Shown here: one piece after another, positions 44,281 through 57,799 of the stretch
How positions within the stretch are numbered: position 1 is the stretch's first letter
How the letters are laid out: every line of letters starts with the position of its first letter
NCBI GenBank assembly: GCA_030737835.1
Contig: CM060852.1
Location: 7,522,007 to 7,586,006 of the forward strand
Length of the DNA: 64,000 nt
Source of the DNA: Acorus gramineus
Taxonomy: Eukaryota; Streptophyta; Magnoliopsida; Acorales; Acoraceae
Reading direction: 5' to 3'
Made by a program: the position numbers and the translations under genes
The notes under the pieces: generated by a model
What the model saw: the letters and a program-made list of their open reading frames with translations, nothing else
The model's database searches: none
What the model was told of the DNA's origin: nothing

Positions 44281-45470
44281 TCTTGAGTTACAATAAAATA
44301 AGATCTAAAGAGGGCCACACTCCATGCCCACCATTTCTTTGAAAGCACATAAGAAAAGATTGATTATGAGAAAGAGGAAGATATTTGCAGTTACCCCCAT
44401 AGAATGTAAACCTTCTTGGAAGATATCAGTTCCTTGTATCACAGTATAAGGGCAGTTCTTTACCTCTTTTTTTATGGAAAAAAGAGAGAAAAAATATGAA
44501 TGGAAGGAGCATGAAGACTGAAGAGTGAGGGATGGAATAAACATCCATAACAAATGGACATTTCAACATACATCACATAGGCTTTGGGGAAGAGCTTCCT
44601 TTTGGACTACATGCTGTTATTCAAACGTCCTGTAAAATATGAAAAGAGTAGTTCAAAGTCTGAAGGTGCCATATAGCAGGTTTGAATTTCTTGAATTACA
44701 ATAAAACAAGATCCAAAGAGAGCCACACTCACCTGATTTGTTCAATTTCCTTCTATTGTTCCACAATGCCCACCATTAATGTGGACGACCAGTTCGCCAA
44801 TTGTTTGCTTTCTTTGGAAATACATAGAAAAGATTAGATTATGAGAAAGATGGGGATATTTGCAGTTACCCCTTAAAATGTCTGAAGTTGGATTACTCTC
44901 ACTGGAAGAAAACATCAGACCTTTGGAATAACAGCAGTTCTTTGTTTCTACTTTGAAAGGAATTATGGACATTATAATTCCTTCTATTATGGAAAGGGAA
45001 AAAATCATTGAATATGGAATGGAAGGAGAACAAGACAGTGAAGAAAAGAACTTGTGCAAACAAAGAGCCTGGACAAAATATTCAGTAACTGGGACTACAA
45101 GCAGTAGTAACACCATACTTCAAATCTTTCATGGCGATGAAATATGAATGGAAAAGAATGCTACTTTACTCTCTATTCACTGCTGCAGTCTCCGCCTCGG
45201 CGGCCAGAAGGCCTGATGAAGTCCATTCTCATTCTCTCTATTTATCGAGCGGAAGGGGTACCAAAAAAGAGATAGCAATCAAGAGGATATCTCCATAGAT
45301 TTCATCCTTGGTCTTAAAACTAACAATTCATTAGATATCCTTAACGCATTTCCTCTACATAGATCTTAACAATCAATATGATATCAATGAAATATTATGT
45401 CTAACAGATCTTCCGTTAGTGCCAGATACGGATCGTGATTAGCATGCCATATGAAAATTTTCTTGTCACA

Positions 45471-45611
45471 AACGATTCTTTTTTTGGTAGGTAAGTGTAT
45501 TGTTTCATTTACTGGTTGAATCTTTTTCTATCAACATGAGTAATACTCAATTACAAAACCCCTTAATGAAGAAAGGATACCTAAAAGGTGATTTGGTGAA
45601 CAATGATTCTT
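45471..45611 (-). mobile_element. SINE, antisense, with ~10-bp target-site duplication
   Basis: A T7 run at the left (tail on the minus strand) and flanks AACGATTCTT / AATGATTCTT mark the insert. On the minus strand it reads GGTATCCTTTCTTCATTAAG, then TGTTGATAGAAAAAGATT and a CCAAAAAAAGA end. The element at 63003-63105 shares these blocks. Confidence 0.65.
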
Positions 45612-45659
45612 ATTCGTCATTCAATTTGTGTTTTTCATGCTGAATTGCTGATAATCTAT

Positions 45660-46050
45660 GAATATAACATGCATAAAAACTTATGACATTCATTTTGGAT
45701 AATTCAAGTTTAACACACCACAAATGGGCAATCAAATCATTTGTCAAACTAAACTCCTCTTACACCATTCAAGGCAATTTCAAGTATTTCCCCATTAAGG
45801 ATCAACTAAATACATATCGATTAGAACAAACTGATACAAATTCATTATGACATTTTACTACGCACCTGGCCTTCTCCAATTAATGATATACAATTAAGCT
45901 TCCCATATTTGGGTTGAGTGAGGTGATTCTTTCAAGTAATGGAGGATGGAAAAACTCACTCCCCTTGCAACCAAATTATGTACATATTTGAGATATGCCT
46001 AGCGAGCTCTTGTAACTTCATTTAAATGAACAAATGATTTGTAGGAAAGT
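45660..46050. other. Intergenic region downstream of the NPG-type gene
   Basis: AT-rich DNA including the presumed 3' UTR of the minus-strand TPR gene. Nothing else is recognised. Confidence 0.5.
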
Positions 46051-46057
46051 GTGTGTA

Positions 46058-49000
46058 TCATAAGAAATCTTGAACAGTTGATGACTCACTGAGTTCACAT
46101 GCCACCTGGAAACAATCTGCAGCTTGCTCAAGAGAGCCTTCCATCTTTAGTAGAAGTCCAAGATTCAACCAAGCATTATGATTCATTGGTTCAACTCGCA
46201 GGGCATTCATTAAGAAACTTTTCCCGATAGGCAGTGAATGCCCACCTAGCTTCCTAAAAATTGATGCAGTTGAAATCATGCTTGGGACATAATCAGGTTC
46301 AATTGATAGTGAGGTAAAGAAGGATGCCAAAGCTTCCTTGTGTGAGAACTGATCTTCAAATAGTGTACCTGTGATGAAATGAAAATTGAGAATGGAATAA
46401 AAACAGAAAAGACGAACATTGGACAACTAGAAACACTAAAAAAAGTCTAGCAAACATCTTTTATGGGGAAACAATGGCAACCATGGGCAAGTCTTGGGCA
46501 GATGTGGCCAATATAACACCTGCAAGACTACATCACCAATTCGTAATGAATTAGAACTTTGCATCTAGGCTATCCTTTATAAGCTTGCACCTTTGTTGCA
46601 TCATTTGATAATTGATCCGTGGAGATTTTAGCACTCAGGCACTAATACATTGTTTAAAAAATGAAACTTCTTCCTTATGCCTCATGGCTTCAACTTTCCA
46701 CATTTTTTCATGGAGCTATAACCAAAAGGAATCCAACGAGGAGTTCAAAAGATGTATGCCTAATTATTAGCTATGCCTTCAAGGGTTGGAATCTTGTGCT
46801 AAAATCCGGGCAAAATAGGGAACTTGAAGTGCTTCTTTTTCTTGATCCTTCTAACAAATTATTCCAATTTTCCTATTAATCAATATGTCTAGGAATGGCT
46901 ATCAGAACATATAGTAAGAAAATAGATTGTATTGTTAAATAAATAAATAAATAATGACTTGTGCGTCCAAACTCAAATTCTAGCAGTGCCTATATATTTC
47001 TCATTTCTTTTTCAGTGAATGAAGGGAAGGCTACGTATAAGGGGGAAAATGTATGTTTTATCTTTAACTTTCATACAATGAAAGGATAACAACTTTGATG
47101 ACATCATAGATGATGAATATGTAAGTGTTTAAAATATGTTTATTCTTTGACTATATCAGTTTCTACATCTATGAAATATTTACTTAAAAAAAAAAAGCAG
47201 CTTCTGCCTCATGCCTTCCCCTCTGAGTGTTTAAGCACCATCTCACAACTCGCCCCTTTTAATCACTGCTTGCAGCCCTACTAACATTCTTAGAACACTA
47301 CAAATAAAATTGTAAAACAATGAAAAAAAAGCACATGCTACCACTGACCTGTTACATGCCAAGTATTGGGAGAATAATATCCAGATGACTTGGCATTGTC
47401 AAGGCAGATATTTGCATCCAACAAGAGTCCAAGCTTTCCGTAAATGGCTGCTAAATTCATCCATGCTTCCATTTCCGAATTTTTATCTACAATCTGTCAG
47501 AGATCAAGAATTCAAACAAGTTGACTAAAAAATGAAACATCCATAAATTTCGATCTCTTTCTCACCTGGGACTCATGCTCACAACGTTGGCGCACCCTTT
47601 GTTCTTGAACTATTGTTAGCAAACTCTTGTAGGTTTCAATTGCATGGTTGGCTTGTTCCTGTGCTATTTGGAGCAGTGCCTTCAACTTTAAAAGTTCAAG
47701 ATGATCTGCTTTTTCAATCTGATCCAAAGCAAGATCAACTATGGATTCAGCATCCCTGAAGTTCTGTCCTGCAGACACTGCGAGAGCCAGTAGCTTCCAA
47801 CCTTTAACTGTGCTTCCTGCCACCATTTCAAAGTACAACTTTGCATATTTCAAGGCTGCTGCTACATTCCTGTGTCTGAAATTCTCCCTCCCAAGATTAT
47901 ACATCACTTCACAATTTTCCTTTCCAATTTCAACAGCCTGGTGTAGAAATTTCAATGAATCATTCTGTAATGCAAGCCGCTGTGTATCTGAAACAGAACT
48001 TCTAGCATGATTTCCGAAACAGACACCAAGAAAGTGATTAGCAGTACCCAAAAAATGATCTTGTCGACCACTAGCAAATCGAATTGCATTCCTAGCAAAT
48101 TCTATCCCTTCACATGAATATTTCAGATAACTTGAACATAACTTCGCTCCGAGTAAAAGAGATTGCAAATGGACCTCTTGTTTCGTCTTAGAAAGATTTA
48201 GAGTATGCCTTAAGAGGCTGATTGCAACATCATCCTGGCATGCAGCACTGTAACAAAGTGCCAGAAGATACCATCTCTCTTCACGATGATAAATGCCTGG
48301 CAGAACTTGCTCGTAATGATCAGCCAAAATTTCAAATTGCCCAGACACTGAAAGAGCAAAGGCAAGGTGATTTATTATCTCAGAGTCCCAAACAATTTCT
48401 TGAAAGGCTATTTTTCTCATGAGTATAAGCAATAACAAAATTGATTCCTCCATATTGTTTTTGGGGGTATTCGAACCCCAGAGTTCTTGTAGATGTGAAG
48501 GGAGGGGAGTTTCAACTCCACCATATAACAGAATAACAGCCAAGTCTTTCTGGATGCCTGCCAACCTTCGAGGTTCCAAATTCCATGGCTTGGTCAGAGT
48601 CCTTCGATAAGCAGATATAGCTTCATCAATTAAGCCAGCCTGTTTGTAGAGTTCGGGGTGCAGCTCCAGCGCTTTATGAAACATGTCTTTTAACTTGTTG
48701 TCATCCGCAATAATGTTTTCAGGTACTCCATTGGACCATGCAGATTCCACAATGTCCAGAACAACTTCACATTCAGTCGCAGCCTCTACAAAGTTCAAGT
48801 GAAAATTAACTAACTGGATAAATTTAGTTTGACATATGCTTAAATCATGGGAAAGAGAGACTGCTTTTATGATTTCACAAAATTTTAACAGTTTTTATAC
48901 GAAAGAACCAAATTTTCTCCATTGACGGATCAACCACTATAGACCCCGCAGATTGATGTCTGCATATCCAATAGATTCAACCCAATAGACTGAAAGAAAG

Positions 49001-51756
49001 CAAGCCCAACAGAGAAAATGGATGTAACATCAGACATGGATGATTAGGGCTGCAACTTGGGTTGGGTCCAACCCGAACCCGACTCTTTTATGGGTTGGGT
49101 TCTAAAAATCGGGTTCGGGTTCGGGTTGCCTCTAAAATCGGGTTGGGTTCGGGTTGGCATCATAGACAACCCAACGCAACCCGAACCCGTAATACATTCA
49201 TATGATATTCAATCTGAGCCATTGATTTGATTTTATGTTTTCCATCTCCACCGTTAGATTATTTTCTACACAACCTAAACCTATCTCTCACAGGTGAGCC
49301 GCCCCCTTTCACTCCCCTTCCCCCTCTCTCTCCTCCTCCTCCTCCTTCCAAAAAAACCAAAAACGGACTGGTGATGTTGGATATCTCTCTCCCCTTCTTA
49401 TTCATCTTCTTTTTTAAAAAATACAAAAAAAAAAAAAATAGTCCAGTAATGTTGGATCTCCTCTTCTTCTTCTTTATTCTCCCCTTCTTTTTTTTCTTAA
49501 AAAAAAAACCCAAAAAAGGCTCTCTCTCTCCCTCTCTCTTCCTTTTTTCAAAAACTCAAAAAAACTGGCAATGGTGGAATCAATTCAACCACATGAATCA
49601 GACATGTTTCATCATATATCATTGTTTACAGTTCCGATCCAAAGTATGAACCATTTTAAAACTTGCATTTATAAATTTCTATTCGATATGTATTCTGGAA
49701 TATGGATATACAGATATTTTTTTAGATCCGGATTTCTCTGTTTTTCGTAGATATTAAATGGAGTAATCTGATTTTGGTGGACATTGATTGTTTGAATGGG
49801 TGATTACATGTTGTGAAATGAGTTTTTGATTTTTTTTTGTTTTTTTGAAGATAAGATTTTTTTGGTGTTGGTTAAAATTTGTTCTATTTGGCTTTATTTT
49901 TGTGACAATCAAGGCTTGAAATCGGGTTCCACGGGTTGGGTTCGGGTTGGCTATTTTTTGTCACGGGTTGGGTTCGGGTTAGAAATGTCAGGTTGGAAAT
50001 TGGGTTGGGTCAGGTTAAGGTTGATCATCTTGAATTTCAGGTTGGGTTCGGGTTGGGGTCAACCCGAACCCAATCCGTCCAAGTTGCAGCCCTATGGATG
50101 ATGCATATGTTACTTTAGTTAGAAGCATGTATGATATCATATTTCCATGCATGAATGTTGAAAATAGCATATATAAATAACTATGTATATTCATGTTCAG
50201 AAATTTGGAACTAAGATATATGTATAATTTTTTTAAAATTTCCAAATCTGGAGTATGCATGGATAGATTTTATACAATTTAACAAATTGAGACTAAAATT
50301 AATGGAAATCTGCAGTGTAGAATCTACAATATACATTGATTAAACTTCCATATTTTCCTTTATACCATTTTTTAATTTATGTTAATGCAAAAAAGGTAGA
50401 AACTCAACTAGACTCATATATCAGCATTGTAACAGCAAAACAAGAAATATATATGTACATCAATTTCATACCAGTTGACTGTAATACTTCAGTTAAAATC
50501 TCTTTTTACTGAAATCATCAAAAAAACCATATAAACGTTATCATAAACTTCAAATAACCCACCCACCTTTGAATAGCCCAAGACCCTCCAGGGACTTCGA
50601 TTTAAGTATGAATGCTTCAAGAAGAAGGCTCACAGAATGCAATGACATTGGATTCCCTGGCAGGTCGCATCTATTACGAGACTTCTTTGGGCGAGACCTT
50701 TCGGCAATAGCCCTGGACATCCTGGGCTTAAGACCAGCGACATCGATCCCTTGAAAAACTCGCAGTGCGGCATCAAAATTCCCTCTTTGATATTCCAGTC
50801 GACCCAACAATGCTCTAGCTTCCTACAAATGAAAAAAAAAAAAAAAAGGACCAGCATTCATGTTAGTTACAAGGATCAAGGTAGTCATACTCCAATTCTG
50901 ATGTAAAACATGGTCCCAAATTGAAACAACCCACTAATTGCAAGGCATAAATAACAGAGGCCCAAAACTAAATTGTGTTTTCAGCTACATATGTAGGGAC
51001 TGGATTTGAAGGAAAATGTATATAGAAAAAGTTACTGTGAACCAATGTAGGTAAGCAATGGAATTTGAACCCAAGCCTCCATTTATTTATTTTTCCCCAG
51101 CATTTGATTCCTTGACCTCTTTGAACCCAACCCAAGCCTCCATGGTTGCAAATTTTATTGTCTTCCATTGAGCTATGGCCTATGGGTCCAATCCAAATCA
51201 GTATAATTGAAAAATTTGATGAGTTGTTTTTTTTCTTTTCAAATAACAGCACCTCTTTAGATTTGCTTTGAGAGATTTACCTGCTGTCATCAGGTTACAA
51301 GGAGAGGCATTGCTCACTTATTGTTGCACTTAACATGGTTTAAAGACTACTTATGCTTACACTTGTTCATTGATCCTATACTTTGGTTTCTTCTTCATTT
51401 CCATTCAATCTTTGTTTACTAGTCAAGATCAGTACACCAATTACAGAAGGGGCAAAAAATGAACAATGTTTAGAGAATATCATAGATTATAACAAGGAAG
51501 CTATTAAGCAAACAAAAGAATCATATGAAAAAAATTAAAATAAAACAAAAGAGCTAAATCAGACCTCATAATTCAAAGAGAGAGCTTCCTTCAGAGAGGA
51601 CTCAACATCATCTATTTGATTGTTGTCAAACCTAGAGTCCCAATCCCCGGTCCTCGACGAGGTGCCACTGACCGAGAAATCCCTCGTTGCGAGCGACTCC
51701 GGTGTCTGCGGCACCTCCTCCAACTGCAACTGCTCGCGAGAGCAAGTGCACAACAT
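46058..51756 (-). CDS. NPG1/NPGR-type calmodulin-binding TPR protein, 707 aa
   Basis: Plant TPR protein of the No Pollen Germination family. Members bind calmodulin and, in Arabidopsis, act in pollen germination and at the plasma membrane with a phosphatidylinositol 4-kinase complex. Minus-strand coding exons: 51756-51565, 50822-50567, 48785-47566, 47493-47349, 46368-46058; GT..AG, closing to 707 residues (family about 690-740). The N-terminus MLCTCSREQLQLEEVPQTPE is characteristic of NPGR proteins. TPR motifs include EARALLGRLEYQRGNFDAAL, NHLAFALSVSGQFEILADHY and MYNLGRENFRHRNVAAALKY. Near the C-terminus comes EAWMNLAAIYGKLGLLLDAN, followed by NAWLNLGLLLKMEGSLEQAA. The start lies three bases after an acceptor, so there is a non-coding first exon upstream, with a possible donor at 52166/52165. 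The paralogue (NPG1, NPGR1 or NPGR2) is not resolved. Intron 3 holds a hAT-like element. Confidence 0.94.
49045..50094. mobile_element. Non-autonomous hAT-like DNA transposon, 1050 bp
   Basis: Perfect 16-bp terminal inverted repeats (TAGGGCTGCAACTTGG and CCAAGTTGCAGCCCTA) are flanked by a perfect 8-bp target-site duplication TGGATGAT (49037-49044 and 50095-50102). An 8-bp duplication with TAGGG ends is the hAT signature. Both subterminal regions are dense in GGGTTGGGTT/GGGTTCGGGTT motifs in both orientations, as transposase-binding repeats often are. No transposase frame; the middle is C/T-rich and A/T-rich. It lies in NPG-gene intron 3. Confidence 0.9.
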
Positions 51757-52349
51757 TGCCTGTACAAAACAAAAATCAAACCACAACCCTAATAAAAAAA
51801 ATTTCTACATTCAATCTTCATGAAAAAAAAACACATAAAACATAATGATTCAGATGACATTTGAGGATAATCATGAAAATACAACTTCACCGCTTCTATA
51901 TTGAATTAAAAAAATTAAAAAAATATATCAATTCGCATAGGATCCCTAAAGGGCATAGCTTGATCATTTCAGTTAAAACAAACAATTTTTTTAGGGTGAA
52001 AAAAAAAAAAAGACAAAACCCGTGAAGTCGAGGGATTTCAAGAGACGAACCGCACGTTATACGAGATCAGAAACAACAAGGCAAATCTCTTCAAACAGAC
52101 GAACTCAGAATGGCAAATCTGTAAAAGCTGGCGATTTCCGAAGGGGAGGGGGAGGGGTTGAGAAACCTTGACAGCAATAATGAAGGGTACGGACACAAGT
52201 GGTCGAAAGTGAGGCGGGAATTCCCAAAAAAAAAAAAAAAAACTTGACTTTCGGTGGGAGGGTCTCCAAAATATCGATGACAAATTAACGGTAGTTCTTT
52301 GCAAACGAGTGTGCAGGACCGTTTGGAAACCGTGTGAACGCATTTTTAT

Positions 52350-55300
52350 TTTTATTTTATTTTCAAATGATTTTACGAGTGGCCATTTGAAAATTGTTTT
52401 CGCTTATTTTTAAGTTTAAAAGGATTTATTAATAAAAAGTCAAGCGAAGCGAATGTACGGTTGAAGCATCACTTATTTTTTAAATATTAAAGACACAGGT
52501 GCGTTTTGGATGTGAGATTGAAATTATAAGATTTTTAAAATTTTATATTTTAAATTTAACTTTTAAAAAATTATATTTTATTAGATTTTTAAACGTAAGA
52601 TTTTTTTGTTCTAAAAAGACGTATTATAGTTTGAAAAGTCAAACGTTGAAAATGTGTTTGGATCTGAATTTAAGAATTTTTAACTTTTTAAACACAGAAT
52701 TTACCTAAACTCATTTTCAAATGGACCCATAGTTTAGAAATATATTTGACTTTTGCGTTTGGGTCTTCACTCTTCCAGTAATTAAAACGCGAAATGTATC
52801 TTATAAATTCAAATCCAAACTGGCTATAGTTTAGTTAAGATATTCGAGCAACAAAAAAAAAAAAAAGGTTTGTTCCAGTGATCATAGCAAAACGGTTCAG
52901 AACTTAGAAGTGTTACCGATAGGTCCTGGGTTCGAGTCTTGACGCTGACTTACCCACATGTTTGTTGAAAAAAAAGATATCTTAAAAATATAAATTCTTC
53001 CGTTTGTTGGCGATTATTTTTAAAAAAATAAATTCGTGGAACCGGGACAAACAGGCGGAGGTAGTATCACAAAAAAACAAATCTAAGTTCTCTTAAAAAA
53101 TCAACAATAAATATAACTTTAAATGATTAAATTTACTAAAAATAATATTTGATACTTTTTTTAAAAAAAAATTGATTTACCCATATAAAAAGACTTTTAC
53201 AACCACGTGTGCATTCAAAACAAGTGTGGGAAAGTCACTTTGGTATATTTATGGAAACAAGTGTGGGAAAGAGCATTGTATATTTGAACTTGGATCCAAA
53301 GATAATAAAATATTACAAAATACTTTTAGAGGATTATTATTTTATTATGTATATATTTATATACCAATTTAATCTTTTATTTTTATACTTAAATAATATT
53401 TATCTACCAAAACAAATATAATTAAACAATAATTAAATTTAAACAATATAAATGACAAGAACAAATGTTATTAATCATACCTTAAAATTTTTAGTTTCAA
53501 ATATGTGCTAAATATATTTAATATTCATCTCATTTTAAATATCTTAACGTTATATCTTCAATAATAATAATTTTATAAGAACAAGATTTATTTAACATAT
53601 ATATATATATATATAAATGACTGATCCTTCAAATTTAAAGGAACAAACATTTTACAGCATAGTCAAATGAAAACAGAGCACGGTTAGAGATGCTTTCACA
53701 CTTTGATGTTGGAAATGATTTTTCAAAATCATGATTTTCGTACCACGATATTAATAATTGGTTTGTATTTTTGCTATTGCACCAACATAAGGGACCCACT
53801 TAAAAAAATTATATTGCATTTGGAGGGGATCTCGAACATTATTTTTTTTATAAAGAGAATCAACTTTAAAACCTTTTTCTTGTTTTTCTAAAAAATGGTA
53901 GGCAATTGCTATTGATTTGATAAAAACTGAATTTACAAGCTTTCAAAGAAAATTTCGAAAAACAAAAAACCTCTAGAGGGTGCCCCCGAATAGAAGATGG
54001 TTTATTTATTTTCGCTGACGATAAATATACCTTCATCAGTACGTGATTAATAAAAAAAAACATATATATGATGTATTTCAAAGTTTCATTAATTCTAGAA
54101 GTGTTTTGCAGGCATTAAAAACTTAAAATCTTTCTTATTTATAAAGAAATACTACATTTCTTTTCAATTTGTTTTTAATACTTTGTATAATAAAGCCAAC
54201 AACATTTAAATCTAATTAAGGTCATATTTGAAACTATTTTTCAAAACATCATATCTTATACTATCTAAATCAATAAAAATAAAATTGATTCTTAAAAAAA
54301 CCTATTTATTTTTCCATAAAAGTTGTTCTATTAATTATGTGAAATATAAAAAATTCAAATTCTATAATTAAATGTTGAAATTCAACCCTTCTAAAATCAA
54401 TCATCTAAGATTTAATTTTGCAAAGAATAGAACATGCATGTTCGATAATTAGCTTCAACCAGCTTAAAAATTGACACCAATAATTTATTCATATTCATAT
54501 ATATTGTGCATAGGAAACTCCAGTACCTGGCTCTTTCAATGGTATTGGTGACAGTTTGGGGCATCTCGATGACAAGGGATGACCATTAAGATCATGGATT
54601 GAGCGGGACTGCTGGTGACGGAAGGGCCTCTTGGTTGATATCCCATCTACCACTCGTTCGAGTTCCTGTTGTATCTCCTTCTATTATTTACTCTTGAATA
54701 TCTTTTATCTTGTATTTTTTATATTTTTTTCAATGATTCTGTATCCTCTTATCCTCCATTTTAAATTGTAATCTCACTTTCATTCATTGAACTTAATAGC
54801 AGCAAATGTTTATCTTTTTTTCAAATAATATTTATATATACAGTGAAATGAAGAAGTTATAGACTTTATATCAGACTGGAACCGTAAACTTAAATGGATG
54901 TAAACCGAGAGATCTCAAGATCTAAAAAATTTCTGATGAAAACAATTTCTATGCGAATCAATACAAGGATTCTAAAATTTTTTAATCACAAAAACGGACC
55001 AAGAAAGATGATCACATGGTGCCCGTAAGAGGAAGACCTCGGCGTGTCACGTGCGCTCTATGACTTCCAAACGAAAAAGTCTGGGCCCAGAATCTTCACG
55101 TGCATGTGCATTTGCGTGTTAAGCTTATTAATCAAGAACAATTACACGATTAGCCAACCTATATATTTACATACTTTGTAAATGGGAAATTTTTCTATAA
55201 ATATGTTTATACAATTAGTTAGAATATATGTTTCTTTTCTTATAATAGAATACACGTTTTAGTTGATATATACTATTTTAAAAAGGAATTATATATAAAT

Positions 55301-57780
55301 CATCTTCATATCAAATATCTCAGTCAAATCGTAGGTTAAATAAAAGAAGAATTCTCATCTTACTCCCCGTTTGGTAACACGATTGGGGGGTGATTATGCT
55401 TTTAATTAAGCAGAAAGCTCAAATGTGTTATCAAACGGGTTTCAGGAAGCCAGCTTAATTAAAAAGTTACTTACAACTTTTAGTGCAAAATAGTTGTTTT
55501 TTAAAAAACGTAAAAAATGTGTTTTTTAATAATCAAAGTTTATTTAAGCCACATTATTGAAAATCTTATTTTTCAAACGTGTTTCTAAACAAACGTGATT
55601 AGCCCCAAATTTTGTTTTCCTCATCACATATAATGTAACAGATGTTGCATGCTTCATTTGAAAGGGAACTGATCATAGTACTAAAAAATAACACTGATTC
55701 TATTAGCTAGCACCATGAAGAGTACAGCGTACTCATATCTCTGAGACATGAAAAAGATCGTTGATACACACGGTCCGTTTTGTAGCCTCATATGTTATGA
55801 TAACATAATATATATTACGCTATCATAGTGTATGGGGTTCTATCATATATGATGCAATTTTTTTTTTATCATTTTTTAACTTGAAATTTAATGTATCTCA
55901 ATATATACTTCATTTCATATAACAACATGCACTTCATTTAGAGAGTATATGATTTTTAAAGAAAAAAAAATCAGGATGGACTATAACTAGAGCTGCAATG
56001 GATGTTCAAGTTGTTACGAGTCCAGGAGAAAAAAAGACATGGAACCAAGCATTGCTGAAACAAATATTTTTTTTTAGACATTTTCAGTGGAATCTCATTT
56101 GTTCCTTCAGCAAGAGAGGAGCATGCAGTAGGTGGATGATTGTGATGGCACCACTGCCACAAGATATTTGAAAAATAATCATACTTAATTTATGGGCTCC
56201 AAAGTTAAGCATACGGATACAGTCTCAACATTTCATTAACTGCTGCTGCAGATGGGGATTTCATTACTTGACTGATGAGGGCTAATGATTTATATCTCTA
56301 CCCTTTTCAGAAATGCACATGCATAGTGCTTGACATCTGGGGGGCCTCCATTAAATTAAATTTCAGCACATGGAACTCCTGTTCATTATATTCTTTTGAA
56401 GGTCTCTAGAATGATCAGTGATAGTTTCGGAGATCCTGATCCCAAATTACAAATGAGCTAGCAAAAATTAAGGTAAATGTGAAATTACTGTACATACACT
56501 TAATTAAAAATTGTTCCCATAACATGATAGAGATTGAATAACAGTGGATAAGGTAAAATATAGAGAAAAAAAAAATTGGATAGCAAGAATAACCAGGTAT
56601 TAACATGTCAGAATTGAATAAGATGGTATGGATAGTTTAGGTCCTCTAAAATTGAGTTATTCTATCCAATCTATACCATTGCATAAAGAAAGCTCGCATG
56701 TCAGTCAAATCATTTATTCTTGATGATCCACATGTTAATTGTTTTTTCATACATTTTACAGATTATTATCTACATCTTATTCATCTTTTATTCATAACTC
56801 ATTCATGGTCAATCAAACAATAAGAATTTTATTATTACGTTTTTAATTGATAATAACAAAAGATACCACTAAATAGAAAATGACTTATTTTACTACAATA
56901 GTAATCCATCATGGTACATATTTCTATCCCAAATAACTTAATTTTTCTATCTAACTTATTTTTTTGGTCAATATGTCAATATACAATCATGATTTACTCA
57001 TACATGGACTATGCTGGTATTGAAATATTCAAATATAAATTTTTTCTTATACTTATTAAAAATGTGTTCATTCAACTTAAAATAAAACGATATACATTTT
57101 ATATTCACACAAATATCTCATTATATGATATTTATTAATTTTTAAAAAATTAAAACACGGATGGTCTGATTTGACTTTTAAACTATACAAGATGATTGAT
57201 TCTAACATTAAAAAAAAAAGATTTTTATTTTGGTCCCACAGCCCAGAGTCTGGTCCAGTACATTCAGGCCCAAGTTTTATCCAATGGGCCGGCCCGGCCT
57301 GGATCCAGGTCGAGCATGGGATTTGGATTCACAGACCGGGCTGATCCAATCCTGTCCTTGATGTCTATACCAATTTTATAATCACATATTCTACATTTAA
57401 ATACACATAAAGTATACATGATAACTGTATAAAATTAATATATATATTTATGCACGCGATGACCGCGGGTAAGCCGTATCGGCGTCACTGAACATAAAAC
57501 GCACGGGCATTCTTTAATCCAAACAACCCCCTTGATTAGGGTGAAACGCGAGATTTCCAGTCTTTAATATACTTTTCAACGGCTTTTTTAATTGGATTAT
57601 TCTCCCAGGTTTAATAATTCACTCGCCTGACCCTCTCCAATTATTCTCTCGACGAGCCAACAATAGAAATAGAAGGCTCTTAAAAACTCCATTCGTTGAA
57701 GAGACAGCCAGAGATGATAAGGATAGGTAGATCTGACGAACCCTAAAATTCTGACACCCTCTCTTCGAAAACTGTAATTT
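52350..57780. other. AT-rich intergenic region between the NPG-type gene and ARL8
   Basis: About 5.4 kb with no gene I can support. It includes a SINE-like block (52870-52980), an AT microsatellite near 53600 and a MITE-like stretch around 55365-55620 starting CCCCGTTTGGTAACACG. A GC-richer patch lies at 57230-57380. Promoters of both flanking divergent genes must lie at its ends. Confidence 0.5.
52870..52980 (+). mobile_element. tRNA-type SINE
   Basis: Contains GTCCTGGGTTCGAGTCTTGA, a good B box, preceded by a weak A-box-like TGATCATAGCAAAACGG, and ends in GTTGAAAAAAAA. The word AAGATAT occurs just before the 5' A run (near 52835) and just after the tail, a possible target-site duplication. 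Confidence 0.6.
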
Positions 57781-57799
57781 TTTTTCGATCTTCACCTCG

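Larger units (their letters stand above)
38830..45400. repeat. Cluster of direct and inverted copies of an unidentified sequence
   Basis: Several blocks recur: CCTTACCCAATA..GAATACATTGTAGAAAAA at ~38885, ~39205 and ~42215; 40970-41295 repeated directly at 41785-42105; 41570-41770 repeated directly at 45200-45400; 41370-41560 matching 44945-45150 in inverted orientation; 44280-44560 related to 44690-45030. On the minus strand the second pair encodes CLVITDLHGRLELSY and LISRQG in both copies, suggesting derivation from a gene I cannot identify. No copy is intact. Confidence 0.7.

Noticed and set aside
49227..49649. 140-aa Pro/Phe/Lys-rich frame inside the hAT-like element
   Set aside because: Low-complexity C/T and A-rich DNA. 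There is no transposase motif, so it is not evidence of an autonomous element.
50550..50857. Overlapping 75- and 86-aa minus-strand frames as separate genes
   Set aside because: The 86-aa frame contains exon 2 of the coding part of the NPG-type gene; the other is a shifted shadow.
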